Shown one piece after another: positions 34,328 through 43,988 of a stretch of DNA of 46,072 bases (its first letter is position 1; the number at the start of each line of letters is the position of its first letter). The position numbers and the translations under genes are program-made. Below the pieces are notes generated by a model. The model saw nothing but the letters and a program-made list of their open reading frames with translations, ran no database searches and had not been told where the DNA came from. The stretch comes from Bacteroidales bacterium UBA5762 (GTDB lineage Bacteria; Bacteroidota; Bacteroidia; Bacteroidales; TTA-H9), in the NCBI GenBank assembly GCA_002418865.1, contig DIEY01000045.1, positions 1-46,072 on the forward strand. The letters are read 5' to 3'.

Positions 34328-36472
34328 TTATGTGGTTTTACGGCTTTTAATAAGGATTTCGAGGATTTTAATAGCAGCCTCGCTAACCACTGTACCTGGG
34401 CCGAATATAGCTACCACACCGGCTTTGTATAAAAATTCATAATCTTGAGGTGGAATAACTCCGCCTACAATCACTAAGATGTCGTCGCGTCCGAGATTTT
34501 TGAGTTCTTCGATGACTTGAGGGACGAGGGTTTTGTGGCCTGCAGCCAAGGAAGAAACTCCGAGGATATGTACATCATTTTCGACGGCTTGTCGGGCAGC
34601 TTCTGCTGGGGTTTGAAACAAAGGGCCTATATCCACGTCAAAGCCGATATCGGCATAGCCTGTAGCTACTACTTTGGCTCCACGGTCATGACCGTCCTGT
34701 CCCATTTTGGCAATCATTATGCGAGGCCTGCGTCCCTCGAGTCGGGCAAATTCATCAGCCATTTCGCAAGCCTTGCGGAAATTGTCGTCGTCTTTCGATT
34801 CTAATGAATAAACTCCTGATATACTTTTAGTCACGGCTTCATATCTCCCAAATATTTTTTCACATGCATAAGAAATTTCTCCTAAGGTAGCTCTTGCTTT
34901 GGCAGCTTCAACGGCCAGCTCCAGAAGATTGCCCTCACCTGTGGCACAAGCTTCCATAATCGCATCCAATGCCTTCTTGACGGCTTCGTTGTCTCTGTTG
35001 GCCTTTAGTTCGTTCAAACGTCTGATTTGAGCTTCCCTCACAGCAGTATTATCAACTTCGAGAACTTCTATAGGTTCTTCTTTTTCTAGTCTGTATTTAT
35101 TTACTCCTACTATGATATCTTTATTAGCGTCTATTCTGGCTTGTTTGCGGGCGGCAGCTTCTTCTATTCTTAATTTTGGAAGGCCGGTTTCTATGGCTTT
35201 TGCCATTCCTCCTAGGTCTTCTACCTCCTGAATGAGCTTCCATGCTCTATGCGCAAGATAATGAGTCAATGATTCCACATAATAAGAGCCTGCCCATGGA
35301 TCGACTGTACGACATATCTGTGTTTCTTCCTGAAGATAAATCTGGGTGTTGCGAGCAATGCGGGCGCTAAAATCGGTGGGTAGGGCAATGGCTTCATCCA
35401 AAGCATTGGTGTGAAGACTCTGTGTGTGTCCTAAAGCTGCAGCCATGGCTTCTATGCAAGTACGTGCCACATTATTGTAAGGATCCTGAGCCGTTAAACT
35501 CCAGCCCGAAGTTTGTGAATGTGTACGTAAAGCCATAGATTTGGGATTTTTTGGATCGAATTGTTTCACGATTTTGGCCCATAGCATACGAGCAGCACGC
35601 ATTTTGGCAATCTCCATAAAATGGTTCATTCCTATACCCCAGAAAAACGAAAGACGGGGTGCAAAATCATCGATCTGAAGACCAGCATGAATTCCAGTTC
35701 GCAGATATTCCAAACCATCAGCCAGTGTATAAGCCAGCTCGAGGTCGGCAGTAGCACCGGCTTCTTGCATGTGATATCCAGAAATGCTGATGCAGTTGAA
35801 TTTTGGCATATACTGCGAAGTGTAACGGAAGATATCTCCTATAATGCGCATGGAAGGTTGAGGAGGATAGATATAAGTATTGCGCACCATGAACTCCTTG
35901 AGAATATCGTTTTGTATGGTGCCCGAAAGTTGCTCCAGTTTGACACCCTGTTCCAGCCCGGCTACAATATAAAAAGCCATGATGGGTAATACGGCTCCAT
36001 TCATAGTCATCGACACCGACATCTGGTCGAGTGGTATCTGATCGAACAAAATTTTCATATCGAGTATGGAATCTACAGCCACACCTGCTTTCCCGACATC
36101 TCCAATTACTCTTGGATGATCGGAGTCGTAGCCTCTATGTGTAGCCAGATCGAAAGCAATGGAAAGTCCCTTTTGACCAGCAGCCAAATTGCGACGATAA
36201 AAAGCATTCGATTCTTCTGCAGTGGAATATCCTGCATACTGCCGAATAGTCCATGGATGCATTACATACATCGTACTGTATGGACCACGAAGAAAAGGAG
36301 GAATACCAGCTGCATAATGCAAATGTTCCATATTAGCCAGGTCTTCGGCTGTGTAAACCGATTTCACTCGAATGTTCTCGGGAGTTTCCCACGTTGGTAT
36401 CTCTGCTGGAGCAGCTGCTTCTGTAAACTGCTCTATCGCAAATGCTGAAATGTCTTCAAAATTTGGTTTCAT
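34328..36472 (-). CDS. mutB: Methylmalonyl-CoA mutase, large (catalytic) subunit
   Basis: Protein of 714 residues that interconverts methylmalonyl-CoA and succinyl-CoA with adenosylcobalamin. An N-terminal TIM-barrel catalytic domain (includes RGPYSTMYVMHPWTIRQYAG) is followed by a C-terminal B12-binding domain with DGHDRG; H595 is the lower cobalt ligand. In Bacteroidota the enzyme commonly works toward propionate formation. The partner gene mutA lies upstream on the same strand but is separated from it by a 464-codon unrelated gene. No meaB or epimerase gene is in the window. Confidence 0.96.
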   Translation of the reverse strand: MKPNFEDISAFAIEQFTEAAAPAEIPTWETPENIRVKSVYTAEDLANMEHLHYAAGIPPFLRGPYSTMYVMHPWTIRQYAGYSTAEESNAFYRRNLAAGQKGLSIAFDLATHRGYDSDHPRVIGDVGKAGVAVDSILDMKILFDQIPLDQMSVSMTMNGAVLPIMAFYIVAGLEQGVKLEQLSGTIQNDILKEFMVRNTYIYPPQPSMRIIGDIFRYTSQYMPKFNCISISGYHMQEAGATADLELAYTLADGLEYLRTGIHAGLQIDDFAPRLSFFWGIGMNHFMEIAKMRAARMLWAKIVKQFDPKNPKSMALRTHSQTSGWSLTAQDPYNNVARTCIEAMAAALGHTQSLHTNALDEAIALPTDFSARIARNTQIYLQEETQICRTVDPWAGSYYVESLTHYLAHRAWKLIQEVEDLGGMAKAIETGLPKLRIEEAAARKQARIDANKDIIVGVNKYRLEKEEPIEVLEVDNTAVREAQIRRLNELKANRDNEAVKKALDAIMEACATGEGNLLELAVEAAKARATLGEISYACEKIFGRYEAVTKSISGVYSLESKDDDNFRKACEMADEFARLEGRRPRIMIAKMGQDGHDRGAKVVATGYADIGFDVDIGPLFQTPAEAARQAVENDVHILGVSSLAAGHKTLVPQVIEELKNLGRDDILVIVGGVIPPQDYEFLYKAGVVAIFGPGTVVSEAAIKILEILIKSRKTT

Positions 36473-36525
36473 CTTTTAGTTCCTTTTTCAATCGAATTTG
36501 CCGAAAATTTCTATATATAACATTT

Positions 36526-37920
36526 TTATTCTTTTTTATATTCAATTTTAGTATAAGGTGTTAAATGAATTCCTTTACTACTTTTTAATACAATTTTTGT
36601 TTTCCATGTTGCATTAAAATATAATTCATTATCACAACTATAATCGAATGGATTTTGAAAACTTAATAATTTGCCATTATTACTCCAATAAATTTTATCT
36701 AAACTAACTAATTTACTTACAGTTGAATCTGTCCTTATAATTACATATGCATCAAGTTGTGTGTCCTCACTCATTTCTTCAGAAAATGATAAAGTAATTT
36801 TGTCAAATGTTATATTTGTATTAATAACATAGGGTAATGATAAATCATCTTGAATATTTTGACACCACTCGAGTAATTTAGGATACAAATCAATTATTCG
36901 CTCTGTTTCCTGCTTTGTATCGTATAAATTTTTAAGTTGTGATCCAAACAAAGTACTTGCAAAAAATTTCCTGCTTTCATTTTGTAAATGCCAATTTCTA
37001 ACTATATCATCAGCTTCTTGAGGAAAATATTTATATACAAACAGATCATAAATAGCCCACGTCATATATTCATTAAAGGTAGCGTTAGTATAATTTTCAT
37101 AGCCACTTCCTAGATCCCATTTCTGAGGGTTAAAAGACTTATTACAAATCAGTTTAAATTTTTCAGTAGTTGGATTTACAAATTCGTGATCAATTTCAGT
37201 AAAGAGCATATGCAATTCTTTGGCAATGTCGTATTGAGACGCTTGTCTATTTTTATCGAGGTCAAAAATATATGTAGGTAATGTAATAAAACTTGTAGGA
37301 ATATTATCAATGGATACCTGGCAATTCATTCGATTTACCAATGGGGAGATTACAATAGTGAAACCGTTAACCTTTTCAATTTTAAATTCTTCTTTCAAGA
37401 ATTGCAATATTTCTGGAACCATCTGAGATTTTTGATATGTAGCAATAATATGATCGTAATATGAACTATGATTATTGTAAAATTCTCGAAAACCCGAAAC
37501 CTTTATAAAATCATTAATTAAGTCTATATTTTCTTCAAATTCATTAATTCCTTTAATAGTATAAAAGTCTTTAGTTTTTTTTAAAGTTCCGGATGAATCA
37601 AATTCATATCCATAGGAATCGGTACGAAAGCTTAAATATTTATCCCAGCTTTCCCTAGAATAATTAACTTTTGAAATAAGTGGATGATTCGAATATTTAT
37701 CGAAATATGCAATTACGTCTTGGTAGTAAATGGTATTTTTATAAACTTCCCAAGGGTCAGTCTTTCCATAGGGTGTAATTGCTAAAATTATGTTTGCAAG
37801 TTCATAACTTTCATTTGTATGAATTTTTATTTGTCCAAATAATGTATTATCTAAAACAAATAAAGTGAAAAAGAAAAATATTTTCTGAAGATTTATTTTA
37901 TTAAATAATTGATTTATCAT
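36526..37920 (-). CDS. Exported DUF4932-like protein inserted between mutA and mutB
   Basis: Protein of 464 residues with a signal peptide (to about GQ30). It resembles the DUF4932 family of Bacteroidota, judged by the general layout and the HEFVNP-like centre. Many members show a metallopeptidase-like HExxH before FVNP; here the matching stretch is TEIDHEFVNP, so the first histidine is T241 while E242 and H245 remain. If this alignment is right, zinc binding is probably impaired. The gene is markedly richer in A+T and in Asn/Lys/Ile codons than the flanking mutase genes. It separates two genes normally adjacent, which suggests insertion by horizontal transfer. I cannot name a function. Confidence 0.65.
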   Translation of the reverse strand: MINQLFNKINLQKIFFFFTLFVLDNTLFGQIKIHTNESYELANIILAITPYGKTDPWEVYKNTIYYQDVIAYFDKYSNHPLISKVNYSRESWDKYLSFRTDSYGYEFDSSGTLKKTKDFYTIKGINEFEENIDLINDFIKVSGFREFYNNHSSYYDHIIATYQKSQMVPEILQFLKEEFKIEKVNGFTIVISPLVNRMNCQVSIDNIPTSFITLPTYIFDLDKNRQASQYDIAKELHMLFTEIDHEFVNPTTEKFKLICNKSFNPQKWDLGSGYENYTNATFNEYMTWAIYDLFVYKYFPQEADDIVRNWHLQNESRKFFASTLFGSQLKNLYDTKQETERIIDLYPKLLEWCQNIQDDLSLPYVINTNITFDKITLSFSEEMSEDTQLDAYVIIRTDSTVSKLVSLDKIYWSNNGKLLSFQNPFDYSCDNELYFNATWKTKIVLKSSKGIHLTPYTKIEYKKE

Positions 37921-38025
37921 TCATTGCTGTATTATAAGCGTTTATATCTTAATTTACAATATAATAAATATTTCTATGTATTCAAATATAATTTCTTGTT
38001 TTGATAAAAAATTTATGCTTTATCA

Positions 38026-39927
38026 TTAAGGGATAATGTGCAAGTCTTTTTGATATTGGCGAAGGGTATCGAGCAGTTGTGAACGGATATGGATAAAACG
38101 TGTCAGTCCCAAGGCCTTCAGTTCTTCTGCAGAGGGTGGATTTCCGGCTATCACGATCAGGGCTTCATCTTTTAATTCTTGGTAGATAGCAGGAGCATAT
38201 TGTATATATTCGTCGTCGGATGAGCATATGACTACAATTTCGGCTTTGCTTTCGCGGGCTGCTCGAATGCCATCCTCAATGCTCGATACCGGACTGCCCG
38301 TTATGATTTGAAAGCCGGCACATCCGAAGAAATTGCTTGAGAATTGGGCTCTTGCCTGTCGCATGGCCACATCCCCGATATGCAAAAGAAATACTGCCGG
38401 ACGTTTATGATTTTTGGAATAGAGATCAGTTCTGTATCTTAATTCTTCCATGGGCATACTGCCACGGTAAGGGATAAGAGGTTGAATAGCATAAGCCGAA
38501 GTTGGAGTCTGAGGTTTTGTATAGATAGAGGGATCAAGCTCTTTATTGATATATTCGTTAAGGTCAGGATATTGGTTTGTGCCAACCAAGGTTTCTTTCC
38601 TCGAGGCGATGGCAGCTTCGCGTTTAAGGGCATTTTCCGAGATCATATCCTGAAGTCTTTCAGTTTTAAGGGCTCGATAATATCCTCCTTGATTTTCGAT
38701 TTCGACGAAAAGCCTCCACGCTTCACGAGCTATATTATGGGTAAGATTTTCGATGTAATAAGCCCCTGCAGATGGGTCGGCAATTTTGTCGAAGCCGGCT
38801 TCTTCTTTCAGAATCAATTGCTGATTGCGTGCGATACGTTCGCTGAATTCCGTGGTTTTACCTGCAGGAAAATCGAAAGGCAAAACCTCGAGAGAATCGG
38901 TTCCTCCTAAAGTTGCTGCCATGGCTTCAGTTGTCGTACGTAACATGTTTACATGAGGATCGTAAAGTGTTTTGTTATAAGCCGAAGTAACGCAATGTAT
39001 ATTCATCTTGCTTGCCTCCATGTCGTCGGGTCGAAATTCTTTTAAGATTTTTGCCCATAATAAGCGTGCGGCTCGCAGCTTGGCTATTTCAAAAAAATAA
39101 TTCGATCCAATAGAGAAAATAAAACGCATCTTCTTCGAGATATCAGAAACATTCAATCCCAAATCTGTCAAACGATGAAGATATTCTACAGCGGCCGATA
39201 AGCTGAAGGCGAGTTCCTGAACAATACTGCTTCCTGAATTTCCAAATAGATAACCAGATACCGTAAGAGATTTTATATGAGGGAAATCTCGAGTGGCTTC
39301 GATAATTTGTCGGGCTTTTTCGAAAAGACTGATTTCATCTTCATTAATCGGATAGTTCCCATTCAATAAAACATAAGCCAGAGGGTCAAAACTAAGAGAA
39401 CCTTCTAAATCTTCGAATGATAAATTATTATTTCGAGCATATCTCGATAAAAATTCCGCAATCCGAGGTGTCTGAAGCCCTGCCTCTAAATTTATTTCTA
39501 TCCCTTTTTGCCAGGTTTGCATCATTAACTTTTCAAACTCTGGATATTCCATCAAAAATTCTTCGGCTATGCGGAAACCAATAGAATTGACCCCCTTTTG
39601 AATGATAGTCTTCGCTTTTTGCAGTGAGCTCTCAAAGTTGTTTCTATCCACCGAAATGTCTTGACGAATTTTCCATGTATTATCGAATTTTCTATTGCCT
39701 CGTACATAAGGGAAAATACCGGGTAATGAATGAATGAAAGGAATTCCCTCGAGGTCTTCCTCTCTGTAATAAGGCATTACTTTAAACCCTTCAGGGCTTT
39801 GCCAAACGAGTTTCTTTTCGTAATCGGCTCCTTTAAGATCTTTTCTTATAGCTTCTTCCCATTCTTCAGTACTTACAGGCTTGAATTCTTCGAAAAGCCT
39901 GTCGGTGTTGCTGTCTTTTTCTGCCAT
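38026..39927 (-). CDS. mutA: Methylmalonyl-CoA mutase, small subunit
   Basis: Protein of 633 residues, the non-catalytic partner in the MutAB heterodimer. It aligns in outline with MutB: an N-terminal barrel (WKIRQDISVD region) and a C-terminal flavodoxin-like domain. The cobalamin motif DxHxxG is absent (LLHIGDVAMRQARAQF), as expected for the small subunit. It is first in its transcription unit; a TAACTTTG box at 40062-40069 on the minus strand is a plausible promoter. mutB lies 1.5 kb downstream beyond the DUF4932-like gene. Confidence 0.94.
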   Translation of the reverse strand: MAEKDSNTDRLFEEFKPVSTEEWEEAIRKDLKGADYEKKLVWQSPEGFKVMPYYREEDLEGIPFIHSLPGIFPYVRGNRKFDNTWKIRQDISVDRNNFESSLQKAKTIIQKGVNSIGFRIAEEFLMEYPEFEKLMMQTWQKGIEINLEAGLQTPRIAEFLSRYARNNNLSFEDLEGSLSFDPLAYVLLNGNYPINEDEISLFEKARQIIEATRDFPHIKSLTVSGYLFGNSGSSIVQELAFSLSAAVEYLHRLTDLGLNVSDISKKMRFIFSIGSNYFFEIAKLRAARLLWAKILKEFRPDDMEASKMNIHCVTSAYNKTLYDPHVNMLRTTTEAMAATLGGTDSLEVLPFDFPAGKTTEFSERIARNQQLILKEEAGFDKIADPSAGAYYIENLTHNIAREAWRLFVEIENQGGYYRALKTERLQDMISENALKREAAIASRKETLVGTNQYPDLNEYINKELDPSIYTKPQTPTSAYAIQPLIPYRGSMPMEELRYRTDLYSKNHKRPAVFLLHIGDVAMRQARAQFSSNFFGCAGFQIITGSPVSSIEDGIRAARESKAEIVVICSSDDEYIQYAPAIYQELKDEALIVIAGNPPSAEELKALGLTRFIHIRSQLLDTLRQYQKDLHIIP

Positions 39928-40061
39928 TTCGATTTATGATTAATTTGTTTTGATTACGATGATGATGCATTTTTATTATTGAGCAAGGCATTCGGATACA
40001 AATTGTTAACATAAATAAGAAAACTATAAGCCATTATGATCCGAACCTTTAAAATGAAAGG

Positions 40062-40069
40062 CAAAGTTA
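40062..40069 (-). promoter_or_regulatory. Candidate -7 box of the mutA unit
   Basis: Minus-strand TAACTTTG fits TAnnTTTG and predicts a leader of about 130 bases before mutA. No clear -33 element is visible. Confidence 0.4.
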
Positions 40070-40146
40070 TGGCTTTTAATTATTATAAAGTTAGATTATT
40101 TTCATATTGCGTGCTAAACAATATTAAAGTCAGGGTTGTTGGCAAG

Positions 40147-40431
40147 ATGAACTTAAGTGAGATTCCATTTTGACAGAGGTATTCATTAATAAGCATTCTG
40201 AAGATATTGCGAATGATTTAGCAGAATTATCAGATCAGAATTGTGAAGCTTCAGTAAGAAAGTTGAAATGACAAGCAGAGGCGTGAATATTCTTCTTTGT
40301 TTAATATTAGGCAAATAGAAAAAGTGATAGCAAGAGTTTTGCCTTTATTGCATTCGACATTAGGCGGTTCTATTAAAGATGAGAAACAAGACATTACTTT
40401 ATCGGCTTACTTGATTTGGCGAAGGCGCTGA
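40147..40431 (+). pseudogene. Frameshifted remnant of an unidentified gene
   Basis: Three pieces in two frames read as protein-like sequence: MNLSEIPF, then TEVFINKHSEDIANDLAELS and following residues to a TGA at 40269, then KQRREYSSLFNIRQIEKV and following residues to LSAYLIWRRR and a TGA at 40429. The pieces join if two frameshifts are allowed. I do not recognise the family. Confidence 0.3.
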
Positions 40432-40521
40432 ATTTCATTCTCTATCAATCGAGTCTGAACGGTTTTATCAATTGGTTAGCCATATAAATGATTGATTATA
40501 ACCTTTTGCCCTTTAATAGGC

Positions 40522-40665
40522 TCATTTATTGCAGAGGTCTTCTGCCGTTAAACTCTTATCTTTTGCTTGGAGGTTGATATATGCTGAAGTTGCAGGTGCC
40601 ATGGCTTCGGGTCGATTTGTTATACCCCAAAAGCTCATAGAATCAGGTTTCAAATGTTTGTATAC
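40522..40665 (-). pseudogene. C-terminal remnant of an unidentified gene
   Basis: A 47-codon open piece without a start reads VYKHLKPDSMSFWGITNR, then PEAMAPATSAYINLQAKDK and SLTAEDLCNK before a stop. The composition and the internal motif look like the end of a real protein, but the upstream frame is broken by a stop. The family is not recognised. Confidence 0.35.
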
Positions 40666-40862
40666 TTATATAAAGTCTTGCCTTAAGCATGCTTTGACCC
40701 GATAATGAAAAAATGGTTTGCAAGCCATCCTTTTATAAATTTTAAAGTTTTATGACTATAATCTCCTCATATCATTGCATCACTGCCCCAATAAATTTGG
40801 CAATTTTTGATAAAGTTAAAATGTTTTCAATGGAAAATCGTTTTAAAAAAAGTTACGATATT

Positions 40863-41507
40863 TCATTTGGGTTGTATTCGAGTAATCCCTAAGGGATATT
40901 TTTGGTTGATCAAATTTCTAAGTAATTCGTAATCTGCATTTTGAGTCACAAAATCGAGATGATTGGTATCGATTATTAAAGTTCTCAAGTTTTTTTGCTG
41001 TTTTATAAATTCGAAATAATTGTCCTGAATGGACTGAAGATAATCGGCTGAAATGTTTTGTTCGAATTGACGAGCACGTTTACGGATATTGGCCATTAAG
41101 TGTTCGACGTCAAGATAGAGATACACCATTAATTCTGGAGAAGGAAGTTGAGTAACCATGAGGTGGAAGAGTTTCGAGAACAGTTGAAATTCATCAGCCT
41201 GTAAGGTTTTTCGGGCAAAAATTATAGACTTTTGGATATGATAATCAGAAATGATGTAAGGATGAAAAACATCCATGGTTACGGCATGGGTTTTCATTTG
41301 CTGGAATCGGTCAGCCAGAAAGGAGAGCTCGAGAGGAAAAGCATAACGTAAAGGGTCGGAATAGAACTTTGGTAAAAATGAATTTTCTTCGAATTGTTCG
41401 AGAATCAACTTAGCATTGAATTCTTCGGATAAAGCCTGAGCTAATGAAGTTTTTCCGGCTCCAATACACCCTTCTATAGTTATATAGTTGTAAACCAGAG
41501 TTTTCAT
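40863..41507 (-). CDS. Deoxynucleoside kinase (dGK/dAK/dCK family)
   Basis: Cytoplasmic kinase of 214 residues that phosphorylates deoxynucleosides for salvage. The P-loop is GCIGAGKTS (13-21). LEQFEENSFLPKFYSDP and ELSFLADRFQQM fit the substrate-binding helix of the family, and RKRARQFEQ the lid. Which deoxynucleoside is preferred cannot be read with certainty. It lies 45 bases after folK on the same strand; the folK-kinase pair recurs in Bacteroidota. Confidence 0.9.
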   Translation of the reverse strand: MKTLVYNYITIEGCIGAGKTSLAQALSEEFNAKLILEQFEENSFLPKFYSDPLRYAFPLELSFLADRFQQMKTHAVTMDVFHPYIISDYHIQKSIIFARKTLQADEFQLFSKLFHLMVTQLPSPELMVYLYLDVEHLMANIRKRARQFEQNISADYLQSIQDNYFEFIKQQKNLRTLIIDTNHLDFVTQNADYELLRNLINQKYPLGITRIQPK

Positions 41508-41552
41508 AATGAATAAAATCTATGAACAGAATAGGTGAAAATTAAGAAGTTT

Positions 41553-42056
41553 TTAGAATAAATCGGCAGCCCGAGCGTAAAATTCAACTGTTTCCATATC
41601 TTGGCAAATTTCAAGTAATTGATGAATAGATTTTTGCAGCTTTGGATGAATGAATTGGGGTAATATTTCTTCGAGAGGAATCAACACAAATTTTCTTTTT
41701 TCTATGAGTGGATGGGGCACTATTAACTTTTCATTCTCTATGATTATATCTCCATAAAAAAGAATATCAATGTCCATGGTGCGAGAAACATAACCCTTGC
41801 CTTGTCGCTGCCTACCCAATAATATCTCGATTTCTTGGCACTTTTCGAGTAGGCGTTCTGCAGTCAATGTTGTTTCAAAAGCAAGCACACAATTCAAAAA
41901 TAAGTCGTTGGAGCTAAAACCCCAAGGCGAGGCTTGGTAAACAGATGAAATCAAAAAAGATGATTCTGATTGCTTGGGCAACAGCGAAATTGCTTTTCGT
42001 AACTTAGCCATTCTGTCGCCTATATTGCTGCCTAAAGATAATACTGCCTGTTCCAT
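41553..42056 (-). CDS. folK: Dihydropterin pyrophosphokinase (HPPK)
   Basis: Enzyme of 167 residues that transfers pyrophosphate from ATP to 6-hydroxymethyl-7,8-dihydropterin in folate synthesis. The N-terminal LSLGSNIGDR and the signature RTMDIDILFYGD are clear, and PHPLIEKRKFVLIPLEEI is the conserved C-terminal block. I chose the ATG at 42056. A longer frame would need a TTG at 42074 and adds six residues without family support. It is divergent from sppA and probably co-transcribed with the deoxynucleoside kinase gene. Confidence 0.93.
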   Translation of the reverse strand: MEQAVLSLGSNIGDRMAKLRKAISLLPKQSESSFLISSVYQASPWGFSSNDLFLNCVLAFETTLTAERLLEKCQEIEILLGRQRQGKGYVSRTMDIDILFYGDIIIENEKLIVPHPLIEKRKFVLIPLEEILPQFIHPKLQKSIHQLLEICQDMETVEFYARAADLF

Positions 42057-42105
42057 CAATTTTTGTTTTGGCAATATTATTCATTTCTACTTTCACTCGA
42101 AAAGT

Positions 42106-42113
42106 TATCTTTG
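42106..42113 (+). promoter_or_regulatory. Candidate -7 box for sppA
   Basis: TATCTTTG fits TAnnTTTG and lies 30 bases before the sppA ATG. The -33 region is T-rich without a clear TTG. Confidence 0.4.
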
Positions 42114-42143
42114 TAGCATCATAAATTCAAAAATTTTTCAATC

Positions 42144-43919
42144 ATGAAACCCTTTTGGAAATATTTTTTTGCATCGGTTTTAGGAACATTTGTAACATTT
42201 CTCATCATTTTTTTGATTTTCTTTGGATTTATTGTAAGTACAATCTCGGTGGCAACTACTAAACCTGAGGTTGAAGTAAAAGACAATACTGTTCTAAAGT
42301 TCAAGATTGATAGGGATATTATCGACCGAAAATCAACCAATCCATTTTTGTCCTTTAATTGGTCGGAGATGAAACCCGCCTCTCACTATGGCTTAAATGA
42401 GTTGCTATTAAACTTGAAGAAGGCTCAACATGATCCAAAAATTAAAGGTATACTACTCGAGATTTCGATGGCGCCTTTAGGTATGGGTATCACAGAGGAA
42501 TTGCGTAATGCACTCTACGAATTTAAGTCTTCTGGAAAATTCATTGTAAGTTATGGTAATATCTATCCACAAAAAGCTTATTACCTTGCATCGGTTGCCG
42601 ATCAGGTATGGCTGCATCCCGAAGGAAATGTTGAATTAAAGGGATTGATGGTGGATGCCGTATTTTTAAAGAATATGCTCGAAAAACTGGATATAGAGGC
42701 CCAGATTATACGGCATGGAAAAAATAAGAGCGCAGTAGAACCCTTTATGCTCGATAAAATGAGTCCTGAAAACAGACAACAGACTTTTCAATATACTAAC
42801 ACAATCTGGCAAAATATTGCAAGCCAGATTGCAGCAAGTCGGAGTATTTCGCTTCAACGTCTCGATGAAATTACCGATAGCCTACTGGCTATAAATCCAC
42901 AAAAAGCCTTGCATTCAAATTTAGTCGACCGCCTAGTATATCAAGATGAAATTGAGAAATTGATTGGATTAAAGTTTAACACAGACACCACGTCTAAAAT
43001 AAATTATATGAATATTACGGACTATTTCAATGCCCCAGATCCCATTAAAAGGAATATTGATCGTTCTAAACGAATAGCTGTAATTTATGCGCTGGGAGAA
43101 GTAGTTGATACTAAGGGAGATGAGCAAACCATTGGAACCAAAAATATTCCCGAAGCCATTCGTAAAGCTCGTGAAGATGATAAAGTGAAAGCCGTGGTGC
43201 TTAGAGTAAATAGTCCTGGCGGGAGTGCTCTTACATCTGACATTATCTGGAGAGAAATCGAACTTACAAAAGCTATAAAACCTGTAGTAGCTTCATTTGG
43301 AGACGTGGCTGCTTCAGGTGGATATTATATAGCCTGCAATGCCAATAAAATTATTGCTTCACCCAATACTATCACAGGGTCGATTGGAGTTTTTGGCGTA
43401 ATACCCAATGCACAGAAATTTTTTAATAATCGTTTAGGCCTTACTTTCGATGAAGTGAAAACCAACGATAATGCCGATTTTGCTGGAATTAACCGTCCTT
43501 TAACTTCCTACCAAAAGCAAGTTATTCTACAAGAAATCGAAAAAGTTTATTCAACCTTTGTTTCGCATGTGGCCAATGGCCGCGATATGGCAGCCTCAAT
43601 AGTAGATAGCCTCGGCCAAGGAAGAGTATGGAGCGGTGTGGATGCTAAAAAGATCGGATTTATTGATGAATTTGGTGATTTACAATATGCCATCAATGTA
43701 GCTGCACAATTGGCAAAAATTCAAAATTATAAGGTGGTTGAATATCCCGAGGCAAAAGCACCTTTAACCCAATTTATGGAGGCTTTTGAAAATGCACGTC
43801 TACAGAAAAACTTAAAAAACCAGCTTGGCCCCTATTTCCGTTATTTTTTGACATGGCAAAACCTTTCCAAAATCAAAGGCCCTATCGCTCGGCTTCCTTA
43901 CGATATTTATTTCGAGTGA
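42144..43919 (+). CDS. sppA: Signal peptide peptidase SppA, long (67K) type
   Basis: Membrane-bound serine protease of 591 residues that degrades cleaved signal peptides. An N-terminal membrane anchor spans about 11-35. Two tandem S49 domains follow. The catalytic lysine is K195 in GKNKSAVEPF (N-terminal half) and the nucleophile S391 in GDVAASGGYYIAC (C-terminal half), the split dyad of the E. coli type. The length matches. It is followed after 69 bases by the 5-formyl-THF cyclo-ligase gene on the same strand. Confidence 0.95.
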   Translation: MKPFWKYFFASVLGTFVTFLIIFLIFFGFIVSTISVATTKPEVEVKDNTVLKFKIDRDIIDRKSTNPFLSFNWSEMKPASHYGLNELLLNLKKAQHDPKIKGILLEISMAPLGMGITEELRNALYEFKSSGKFIVSYGNIYPQKAYYLASVADQVWLHPEGNVELKGLMVDAVFLKNMLEKLDIEAQIIRHGKNKSAVEPFMLDKMSPENRQQTFQYTNTIWQNIASQIAASRSISLQRLDEITDSLLAINPQKALHSNLVDRLVYQDEIEKLIGLKFNTDTTSKINYMNITDYFNAPDPIKRNIDRSKRIAVIYALGEVVDTKGDEQTIGTKNIPEAIRKAREDDKVKAVVLRVNSPGGSALTSDIIWREIELTKAIKPVVASFGDVAASGGYYIACNANKIIASPNTITGSIGVFGVIPNAQKFFNNRLGLTFDEVKTNDNADFAGINRPLTSYQKQVILQEIEKVYSTFVSHVANGRDMAASIVDSLGQGRVWSGVDAKKIGFIDEFGDLQYAINVAAQLAKIQNYKVVEYPEAKAPLTQFMEAFENARLQKNLKNQLGPYFRYFLTWQNLSKIKGPIARLPYDIYFE

Positions 43920-43988
43920 TTGATTTATTGAACTTGTAATTACTACTTATCCATCTCCACAAAACAAAGGAATGCAATACTCCTATTC

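Larger units (their letters stand above)
39928..40862. other. Non-coding stretch with gene remnants
   Basis: About 935 bases lie between mutA and the deoxynucleoside kinase gene without an intact gene. It contains the mutA promoter box and two stretches that read like broken coding sequence, listed separately. No repeat or RNA gene was recognised. Confidence 0.55.
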
